DNA from: Phocaeicola_A sp964514145
GTDB lineage: Bacteria > Bacteroidota > Bacteroidia > Bacteroidales > Bacteroidaceae
Assembly (NCBI GenBank): GCA_964514145.1
Contig: CAZEPM010000066.1
Location: 1-10,325 of the forward strand
DNA length: 10,325 bases
Direction: 5' to 3'
This document shows positions 1 through 5,767 of the stretch, one piece after another. Position 1 is the first letter of the stretch. Every line of letters starts with the position of its first letter. The position numbers and the translations under genes were made by a program. The notes beneath the pieces were generated by a model that was given only the letters and a program-made list of their open reading frames with translations, made no database searches and was not told the origin of the DNA.

Positions 1-1
1 G

Positions 2-85
2 GGCGCCCTTTCTTGTCTCTTTCCACAAAAGTATGCTCGCTGCCGGCAATATCGTTTTGAAATCTCGCTGACACAGTTTGATTAA
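2..85 (+). CDS. possible 3' end of a convergent gene (partial, uncertain)
   Basis: One frame stays open from the left edge to a TAA at 83-85, giving about 27 residues that end in YRFEISLTQFD. It would converge on dnaJ, whose stop lies 19 bp further on. The alternating hydrophobic/polar tail could suit a final beta strand, but the stretch is far too short to identify. The opposite strand is also open from about position 80 to the left edge, so the direction is not certain. It may also simply be non-coding DNA downstream of dnaJ. No intrinsic terminator for dnaJ is visible here. Confidence 0.25.
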   Translation, partial: GALSCLFPQKYARCRQYRFEISLTQFD

Positions 86-104
86 TCTATGTACGAATGG
101 GTGA

Positions 105-1265
105 TTAGTCAAAAAAGTTCCGGAACTTACGGAAAATTTTTTCTTTGATATTATTGCCCGGCTTGAAATTGTCAGATGCTTCCATCTTTTCAAGAGCCGC
201 TTTTTCTTCTTTTGTCAGGCTTTCGGGAATGTATACGCTAACATTAATCAGCAAGTCTCCGGTGCCATAACCATTGACGCTGGGCAGACCTTTTCCTCTT
301 AATCGGAGTACTTTGCCCGGTTGGGTGCCCGGTTCGATTTTTACTTTGGCTTTTCCGTCGACAGTGGGGACTTCTACAGAACTGCCTAGCGCAGCCGATG
401 GGATACTTAACAGGAGGTTGTAGATCAGGTCGTTTTCGTCTCGGATTAGTTCAGGATGAGGTTCTTCTTCGATTTGGATAAGGAGGTCTCCGTTGATGCC
501 ATTGTGTTTGCCGGCATTGCCTTTTCCGTTCATCGACAGTTGCATGCCTTCGGCTATTCCGGCCGGGATTTTCACTTCTACGACTTCTTCACCGTAAGTA
601 ATGCCTTCGCCGGCACATTCTTTACATTTGTTCTTGATAACTTTTCCTTCTCCTCCGCATTGTGGGCATACGCTTTGTGTGCGCATCATGCCGAAGATGC
701 TTTGTTGTGTACGTGAAACATATCCACTTCCGTGACAGACGGAACATGTTTCGATGTCGTTGCTGTTTTCAGCTCCTGAACCGTGACAGTGTGAGCAAGG
801 TACGTATTTTTTCAGTTTGAATTTTTTGGTTGTTCCGTTTGCTATTTCTTTCAGGTTGAGTTTGACTTTTACGCGTAAGTCCGAGCCTCTGTATCTGGAT
901 TGTCCGCTTGTGCTTGCACTGCTTCCGAAACCACCGAATCCCCCAAAACCACTTCGTCCGCCGAAAATGTCGCCGAACATGGAAAAGATATCATCCATTG
1001 ACATGCCTTGTCCGCCACCAAATCCGCCGAATCCGCTACCATTTACACCTTCATGTCCGAACTGGTCGTAGCGAGCGCGCTTGTCCGGATTGCTTAATAC
1101 GTCATAGGCTTCGGCTGCTTCTTTAAATTTTTCTTCAGCTTCTTTGTTGCCCGGGTTTTTATCGGGGTGGTATTGTATTGCTTTTTTACGATAAGCCTTT
1201 TTGATTTCTTCAGCACTGGCGTTTTTGTTTACGCCTAACACTTCATAATAATCTCTTTTTGCCAT
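105..1265 (-). CDS. dnaJ: chaperone protein DnaJ (type I Hsp40)
   Basis: Co-chaperone that delivers unfolded clients to DnaK and stimulates its ATPase in the cytoplasm. At 386 aa it is full length. The J domain occupies about residues 1-70 with the HPD motif at 33-35. A Gly/Phe-rich linker follows at about 70-120, with many GFGG repeats. Four CxxCxGxG-type zinc motifs have cysteines at 157/160, 174/177, 200/203 and 214/217, and all eight metal ligands are present. The two C-terminal substrate-binding barrels cover about 225-350. The start MAKRDYYEVLG is the family's usual N-terminus. It lies 21 nt downstream of grpE on the same strand, so the two are very probably co-transcribed from the promoter near 1990. 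dnaK is not in the window, so the complete DnaK machine is split over at least two loci. Confidence 0.98.
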   Translation of the reverse strand: MAKRDYYEVLGVNKNASAEEIKKAYRKKAIQYHPDKNPGNKEAEEKFKEAAEAYDVLSNPDKRARYDQFGHEGVNGSGFGGFGGGQGMSMDDIFSMFGDIFGGRSGFGGFGGFGSSASTSGQSRYRGSDLRVKVKLNLKEIANGTTKKFKLKKYVPCSHCHGSGAENSNDIETCSVCHGSGYVSRTQQSIFGMMRTQSVCPQCGGEGKVIKNKCKECAGEGITYGEEVVEVKIPAGIAEGMQLSMNGKGNAGKHNGINGDLLIQIEEEPHPELIRDENDLIYNLLLSIPSAALGSSVEVPTVDGKAKVKIEPGTQPGKVLRLRGKGLPSVNGYGTGDLLINVSVYIPESLTKEEKAALEKMEASDNFKPGNNIKEKIFRKFRNFFD

Positions 1266-1286
1266 TTGGGATGCGGATTTATGTGA

Positions 1287-1880
1287 TTATTGTGCTACTG
1301 CTACTTTAGCGTGACGGATGACTTTATCGTTTAACAGATAACCAGCTTGTACGCAGTCGAGGATTTTGCCTTTTAGGTCTTCAGAGGGTGCCGGCACCAT
1401 GGCGATTGCTTCGTGATAGTCCGTATTGAAATCGGCTCCTTCTTCGGGCTGGATTTTGCTTAATCCTTCTTGGGACAGCACTTTATGGAATTTGGTGTTG
1501 ATGAGTTTTACTCCTTCTTTGAGGGTTTGTATGTCATCCGAATTTTCCATATTGGCTAACGCCCGCTCCATATCGTCGAGGATGGGCAGGATAGCTGTAA
1601 TGGTTTTTTCTCCTCCGTTTTTGATGATTTCTGCTTTTTCTTTGAGGGTGCGTTTGCGATAATTGTCGAATTCGGCAGATAAACGCAGGTATTTATCTTG
1701 CATCTCAGCTATCTTTGCTTGAGTTTCTTCTAATTCTTGTTGTAGCTTTTTTTCGTCCGAAAGTGCTTCTGCTGTTTCTTCATTTATCGTTTGTTCGGCA
1801 CTTTGTTCTTCATTAACCGGCTCGCTATTCGCAGCTTTCTCTTCTTCCATTTCCATGTTTTCGTTTTTTGTTGAATTCAT
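1287..1880 (-). CDS. grpE: nucleotide exchange factor GrpE
   Basis: Releases ADP from DnaK during the chaperone cycle. The 197-aa product has a low-complexity acidic N-terminus (residues 1-45, rich in Glu/Asn). A long helical coiled-coil segment follows at about 43-90 (KYLRLSAEFDNYRKRT is the hallmark). A four-helix region spans 90-140, and the beta-wing at about 140-195 ends in the conserved YLLNDKVIRHAKVAVA. The ATG at 1880 gives a family-typical length. An internal Met at residue 9 or 11 is possible because the N-terminus is variable, and no Shine-Dalgarno sequence settles the choice. It is the first gene of the grpE-dnaJ operon and is divergent from the ABC-F gene at 2106. A Bacteroidetes-type promoter lies about 110 bp upstream. 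Confidence 0.97.
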   Translation of the reverse strand: MNSTKNENMEMEEEKAANSEPVNEEQSAEQTINEETAEALSDEKKLQQELEETQAKIAEMQDKYLRLSAEFDNYRKRTLKEKAEIIKNGGEKTITAILPILDDMERALANMENSDDIQTLKEGVKLINTKFHKVLSQEGLSKIQPEEGADFNTDYHEAIAMVPAPSEDLKGKILDCVQAGYLLNDKVIRHAKVAVAQ

Positions 1881-1948
1881 GTTCGTTGAGTCTATGTGTT
1901 ATGGTTGTTTTTGTTTTTATGTCGCATTTGTTTACACTTTAGCTTACA

Positions 1949-1991
1949 GCAAAATCTTTGCCAAGAGCTGGTTGTCGGGCAAAATCTTTGC
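1949..1991. repeat. two 13-bp direct repeats of GCAAAATCTTTGC, 30 bp apart
   Basis: GCAAAATCTTTGC occurs at 1949-1961 and again, without mismatch, at 1979-1991. Each unit is itself palindromic (GCAAA-ATC-TTTGC). The period is exactly 30 bp, close to three helical turns. The right copy runs into the grpE -7 element and start site, and the left copy lies in the leader. This arrangement is typical of paired operator sites, though a chance duplication in AT-rich DNA cannot be excluded. Confidence 0.5.
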
Positions 1992-1998
1992 AAAGGTA
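1990..1998 (-). promoter_or_regulatory. -7 element of the grpE-dnaJ promoter
   Basis: Read on the minus strand this is TACCTTTGC, a perfect match to the Bacteroidetes consensus TAnnTTTGC. Transcription would start near 1983, giving a leader of about 100 nt before grpE. The expected -33 position, 19-21 nt upstream, does not contain a clear TTG. It is occupied by the TGTCA-N3-TGACA inverted repeat, which suggests regulated use of the promoter. Confidence 0.7.
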
Positions 1999-2017
1999 GA
2001 TATTTTTACAGTTTGTC

Positions 2018-2030
2018 TGTCAGAATGACA
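2018..2030. promoter_or_regulatory. candidate operator: inverted repeat TGTCA-GAA-TGACA
   Basis: A perfect 5-bp inverted repeat with a 3-bp spacer lies between the two facing promoters. It ends 13 bp before the -7 element of the ABC-F gene. It begins 19 bp from the -7 element of grpE, that is, at the -33 position of the chaperone promoter. A heat- or stress-responsive regulator is a reasonable guess given the chaperone genes, but no regulator is identified. Confidence 0.4.
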
Positions 2031-2043
2031 ATGATTTTTTATA

Positions 2044-2052
2044 TACCTTTGC
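2044..2052 (+). promoter_or_regulatory. -7 element of the ABC-F gene promoter
   Basis: TACCTTTGC is identical to the -7 element of the divergent grpE promoter and matches TAnnTTTGC. Transcription would start near 2059, leaving a leader of about 47 nt before the ATG at 2106. No good -33 TTG is seen at the proper distance; the inverted repeat at 2018-2030 covers part of that zone. Confidence 0.65.
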
Positions 2053-2105
2053 AATCCGTTTTTCAGGTAGTAGAATGGTATAATATATAATTAGGTATTA
2101 GAAAT

Positions 2106-3722
2106 ATGATAACGGTATCGGATTTAGCTATTCAGTTTGGTAAAAGGGTTTTATATAATGATGTGAATCTGAAATTCACGCATGGAAATATCTATGGTAT
2201 TATTGGTGCCAACGGAGCAGGCAAGTCGACTTTCTTGCGTGCCATTTCTGGCGACTTGGATCCGACAAGAGGTTCGGTTACGTTGGGTCCGGGTGAACGC
2301 TTGTCTGTGTTGTCTCAGGATCATTTTAAATGGGATCAGTTTACTGTGCTAAACACGGTACTCATGGGATATTCTGTTTTATGGGATATCATGCAGCAGC
2401 GCGAGGCGTTGTATGCAAAAACGGATTTTACGGATGAAGACGGAATGAAAGCTTCAGAACTCGAAGAAAAATTTGCCGAACTGGATGGTTGGAACGCTGA
2501 AAGCAATGCGGCAGCCTTGTTGAGTGGACTGGGTATTTCGGAAGATAAGCATGCTATGCTGATGGGCGAGCTTAGTGGTAAGGAGAAAGTGAGGGTGCTG
2601 TTAGCTCAAGCCTTGTTTGGCAATCCCGATAATTTGCTGCTTGATGAACCTACCAATGACCTTGATATGGATACCGTAATGTGGTTGGAAGAATATTTAG
2701 GAAATTTTGAGCATACGGTATTGGTCGTGAGCCACGACCGTCATTTTCTGGATGCGGTTTGTACGCACACGGTAGATATTGATTATGGTAAAGTAACTAT
2801 GTTTGCCGGAAATTATAGTTTCTGGTATGAAAGTAGTCAATTGGCTTTGCGGCAACAACAAAACCAACGTGCGAAGGCAGAGGAGAAGAAAAAGGAACTG
2901 GAAGAGTTTATTCGTCGTTTTTCAGCCAATGTGTCGAAAAGCAAGCAGACAACAAGCCGTAAGAAGATGCTTGAGAAACTGAATATAGAAGAAATTCGTC
3001 CTTCGTCGCGTAAATATCCCGGAATTATTTTTACGCCGGAACGCGAACCGGGGAATCAAATTCTCGAAGTGTCTGGTTTGCGGGCTGTGACAGATGATGG
3101 GACGGTGTTGTTTAGTGATGTGAACTTTACGGTGGAAAAGGGTGATAAGATAGTCTTTTTAAGCCGGGATCCTCGTGCCATGACTGCTTTTTTCGAGATT
3201 ATCAATGACAATCGTAAAGCCGATGGCGGACGCTATAATTGGGGTGTTACCATTACGACGGCCTACTTGCCGCTGGATAATTCCTCTTATTTCAATGACA
3301 GTGGTCTGAATCTAGTGGAATGGCTCAGCCAGTTTGGAGAAGGAAATGAAGTCTACATGAAAAGCTTCTTGGGGCGTATGTTGTTTTCGGGTGAAGAGGT
3401 TTTGAAGAAAGTGAGCGTATTATCGGGTGGCGAAAAGATGCGTTGTATGATTGCGCGCATGCAGCTTAAGAATGCGAATTGCTTGATTCTTGATACGCCT
3501 ACTAATCATCTGGATTTGGAATCGATTCAGGCATTCAACAATAATTTGAAAATATATAAAGGAAATATTCTGTTTGCTTCACACGACCATGAATTTATTT
3601 CGACGGTGGCTAACCGCGTTATAGAATTGACTCCTAAGGGGATTATAGATAAGATGATGAATTATGATGATTACATCACGGATGAACGTATCAAAGAACT
3701 ACGTGTTCGTATGTATTCATAA
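2106..3722 (+). CDS. ABC-F family ATPase with two fused nucleotide-binding domains
   Basis: A soluble tandem-ATPase protein of 538 aa with no membrane segments. ABC-F proteins act on the ribosome as translation factors or antibiotic-protection factors. NBD1 carries Walker A GANGAGKST (34-42), signature LSGKE (156-160), Walker B LLLDE (177-181) and the H-loop His210. A charged helical inter-domain linker, probably the P-site-tRNA interaction motif, spans about 240-305 and is rich in Lys/Glu/Gln. NBD2 carries a good signature LSGGE (439-443) and H-loop His493. However, its Walker A is replaced by FLSRDPRAMTAF (351-362) and the catalytic Glu of Walker B is Thr464 (LILDT). The overall layout resembles the housekeeping YbiT-like group more than resistance-type ABC-F proteins, but subfamily assignment is inference. 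It is divergent from grpE and convergent with the yihY-like gene; no clear intrinsic terminator lies in the 53-bp gap after its stop. Confidence 0.93.
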   Translation: MITVSDLAIQFGKRVLYNDVNLKFTHGNIYGIIGANGAGKSTFLRAISGDLDPTRGSVTLGPGERLSVLSQDHFKWDQFTVLNTVLMGYSVLWDIMQQREALYAKTDFTDEDGMKASELEEKFAELDGWNAESNAAALLSGLGISEDKHAMLMGELSGKEKVRVLLAQALFGNPDNLLLDEPTNDLDMDTVMWLEEYLGNFEHTVLVVSHDRHFLDAVCTHTVDIDYGKVTMFAGNYSFWYESSQLALRQQQNQRAKAEEKKKELEEFIRRFSANVSKSKQTTSRKKMLEKLNIEEIRPSSRKYPGIIFTPEREPGNQILEVSGLRAVTDDGTVLFSDVNFTVEKGDKIVFLSRDPRAMTAFFEIINDNRKADGGRYNWGVTITTAYLPLDNSSYFNDSGLNLVEWLSQFGEGNEVYMKSFLGRMLFSGEEVLKKVSVLSGGEKMRCMIARMQLKNANCLILDTPTNHLDLESIQAFNNNLKIYKGNILFASHDHEFISTVANRVIELTPKGIIDKMMNYDDYITDERIKELRVRMYS

Positions 3723-3775
3723 GTGTGATTGAGCGTTAAAGGCTATTATACAATGGATAAGCGTTTTCGGAGAAC

Positions 3776-5119
3776 TTACAAATCTTTTAGCAGAATGTGG
3801 CTAACGTTTTTATAATATTCCTGACGGGCTTTTTCTAGCGTTTCCCATTGTAAGCCATATTGCTCTTCTTTGTCAATCTTAAAGTTCTCAGATCCGACAG
3901 TGTCTAATTTATGAAGAAGAGTAGCCACATTGATCCGGCTCGTATCTTCTGTTGGCAAGAAGAACGGGAGATCGCTTTTCCCGTCGTTGTCGGTAGAACA
4001 TTCGTATATGAGATGGATGTCGACCAGTTCATATAAAATCTTTTTTGTCATCTGTATCGGAATGTTATGCTGTTGAGAGAGGCTTTCGGCGGTGTACGGT
4101 CGTCCGCCATTGGCAAATTTTTTGCAAATGAGCGACATGATTAGAATGCATAGAAAATCGTGATATCGCCGGCTGATGTTGCGTGTTTCGTGGGCAAAGT
4201 TGTAGTTTTGGAAATTCTGGCTGCAGTAGCTTAGTTCGGCTCCGAATAAACAAATACTCCATGAAATCTGAGTCCATAACAAGAACATGGGGAGTGCGGC
4301 AAAACTTCCATAAATCGCATTGTAATTCGATATCCAGATTTGACTGTTGATGTAAAAATATTGCAGTATCTGAAAAGCTGTTCCGGAAACAAAGCCGGGT
4401 AATATGGCATTGCGGAAAAATACTTTGGTGTTAGGCATGAAAATATACAGGCCTGTAAACATGAGACTGGTAAAAACATACGGCACTGTCCGCACAAGGA
4501 ACTTGGCAAATGATGATAAAATAAGATAGCCTTCAAGATCTTTTAAGACGGTCGTCATGAAAATAGAAAGACCGCCGGAGATAACGACGACTATTGGCAA
4601 AATTAGAAAAATAGAAAAGTAGTCCGTGAAAATGCGGAATGCGCTTCGTCGTTTTTTGACTTGCCAGATTTGGTTGAAAGTACGTTCAATATTACCGGTT
4701 AGATTAATTATAGCCCAGAGTAAGACAATTAATCCAATTCCTATGAAAATCCCGCTTTGAGTTTGAGCATGTTCCAAGTAAGAATTAACTAATTGTAAGA
4801 TGGTTTCCGCTGCAATATTTTGTCCTTCAAATGTGTTTCGGATTTGAGCCTCCATAATGTTGGAGAAACCAAATCCGCGTGTAATCGCAAACAGAATGGC
4901 AAGTATGGGGATAATTGAAAGCAGTGTGCTGTAGGTTAATGCGGCGGCTTTATTTATAATTCGGTCTGCAATAAATCGTTGGATGGACAGAAGTATGATT
5001 TTAATGATGTTATATGTTATATATTGTACGCGACTAACTTCTTTTTCTGTCACACGCCAAATTTCTATGGTGAGAAACCTTTTTAATAAGCGGATTCTAG
5101 TATTTAATCGGGAACTCAT
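3776..5119 (-). CDS. YihY/BrkB-family integral membrane protein with C-terminal winged-helix-like extension
   Basis: A 447-aa inner-membrane protein of the YihY/BrkB family (once misassigned as RNase BN; its transport or other role is not settled). About six membrane segments can be read near residues 59-80, 122-142, 167-190, 206-227, 236-257 and 270-296. Conserved family stretches are AALTYSTLLSIIPILAI and YGSFAALPMFLLWTQISW. The E. coli relative is roughly 290 aa. Here about 140 extra cytoplasmic residues follow. Residues about 322-390 look like a winged-helix fold (PYTAESLSQQHNIP, then a recognition-like helix TKKILYELVDIHLI), as is common in Bacteroidetes members. The start ATG lies about 21 nt after the 3' end of rnpB on the same strand. 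It may therefore be read from the rnpB promoter or from a weak TTCTTTTG element in that gap. Function is inferred by family only. Confidence 0.88.
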   Translation of the reverse strand: MSSRLNTRIRLLKRFLTIEIWRVTEKEVSRVQYITYNIIKIILLSIQRFIADRIINKAAALTYSTLLSIIPILAILFAITRGFGFSNIMEAQIRNTFEGQNIAAETILQLVNSYLEHAQTQSGIFIGIGLIVLLWAIINLTGNIERTFNQIWQVKKRRSAFRIFTDYFSIFLILPIVVVISGGLSIFMTTVLKDLEGYLILSSFAKFLVRTVPYVFTSLMFTGLYIFMPNTKVFFRNAILPGFVSGTAFQILQYFYINSQIWISNYNAIYGSFAALPMFLLWTQISWSICLFGAELSYCSQNFQNYNFAHETRNISRRYHDFLCILIMSLICKKFANGGRPYTAESLSQQHNIPIQMTKKILYELVDIHLIYECSTDNDGKSDLPFFLPTEDTSRINVATLLHKLDTVGSENFKIDKEEQYGLQWETLEKARQEYYKNVSHILLKDL

Positions 5120-5140
5120 ATAAATATTGATTAATACAAA

Positions 5141-5512
5141 AGAAAGACAGATAATCTATAAGCCGGGTTCTGTCTCTTTAAAAAATAAAGCGTTTGTCAT
5201 TTATCTACGCCTGTTGTTGCCAAAAGGCTTTAGCGATCTACCCTCCGACTGGGACGAGCAGCCCTCGTAACGCCGGTTTACATGATCTTACAGTTTCCAA
5301 GATGCACAGCTCATGTGTCACCACATGACTGGTAAGCTTTTACCTCACCTTCTCACCCTTACCTGTTTATCTTGCGATAACAGGCGGTTTTTTTCTTCTG
5401 CATAGCTCTACCCTCGCGGATAGCTTTCCGTTAGAAAGTGGAATGCTCTATACTGCCCGGACTTTCCTCCTTATGATAAAACATTGGCGACAAACCGGTT
5501 ATCTGTCTTTCT
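5141..5512 (-). ncRNA. rnpB: RNase P RNA (bacterial type A)
   Basis: Catalytic RNA that cleaves the 5' leader from pre-tRNAs. On the minus strand the conserved core GAGGAAAGTCCGGGC lies at 5469-5455. Further on come GGTAAGGGTGAGAAGGTG, then TAGATAAATGAC, and finally the near-universal 3' block ACAGAACCCGGCTTATAG. The ends pair perfectly as helix P1: AGAAAGACAGATAA at 5512-5499 with TTATCTGTCTTTCT at 5154-5141, a 14-bp helix that sets the boundaries. The length of about 372 nt is normal. The promoter TACCTTTGC sits just upstream at 5525-5517. No intrinsic terminator separates it from the yihY-like gene, so the 3' end is probably made by processing. Confidence 0.96.
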
Positions 5513-5516
5513 CCTT

Positions 5517-5525
5517 GCAAAGGTA
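5517..5525 (-). promoter_or_regulatory. -7 element of the rnpB promoter
   Basis: Minus-strand TACCTTTGC matches TAnnTTTGC. It ends 4 nt before the first base of helix P1, so the RNA would start essentially at its mature 5' end. A clear -33 TTG is not seen in the AT-rich upstream sequence. Confidence 0.75.
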
Positions 5526-5767
5526 TAAAAAATATTAGCCGATGAGGAAAAAGAATGAAAAAAATGGTTTGCGATTAATGAAACGGAAGTATGTAATGAC
5601 TGTAAATTTCTAGCTTACTCAACTTAATGGCTGTTAAGCATATATGTTCTCTGTTAAAAGAATGCAAAATATGAGAGAAAAGATTCTAACTGTGATTGTT
5701 TGTTATTACTTTAACATCGTCAAAGTTAAATATGAATATAAAATTAACATTTTAAATATAGTTGCTT
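5526..5767. other. AT-rich intergenic region between rnpB and the htrA-family gene
   Basis: This stretch should contain the promoter of the protease gene, but I see no good TAnnTTTG match. Several TTAAC/GTTAA words cluster before the start codon. The clearest is TTTAAC at 5710-5715 facing GTTAAA at 5725-5730, with another TTAAC at 5744-5748. They may be binding sites for a stress regulator. Two short overlapping ORFs (5542-5613 and 5671-5784) have no support as genes. Confidence 0.4.

Noticed and set aside
456..1126. Rightward ORFs of 72-86 codons opposite dnaJ
   Set aside because: They are antisense to a complete dnaJ with all catalytic and zinc motifs; no independent coding signal.
1896..2090. 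64-codon rightward ORF in the grpE/ABC-F intergenic region
   Set aside because: It runs through both promoter elements and the repeats, its translation is low-complexity hydrophobic at the start, and it has no family signature. It looks like chance in a regulatory region.
5542..5613. 23-codon basic ORF beginning MRKKNEKNG, divergent from rnpB
   Set aside because: Very short, in A-rich DNA, with no promoter or ribosome binding site. A small peptide cannot be excluded but nothing supports it.
5762..5767. TTG start giving two extra residues (ML) on the protease
   Set aside because: The ATG at 5768 directly starts a standard MKK signal sequence; there is no reason to prefer TTG.
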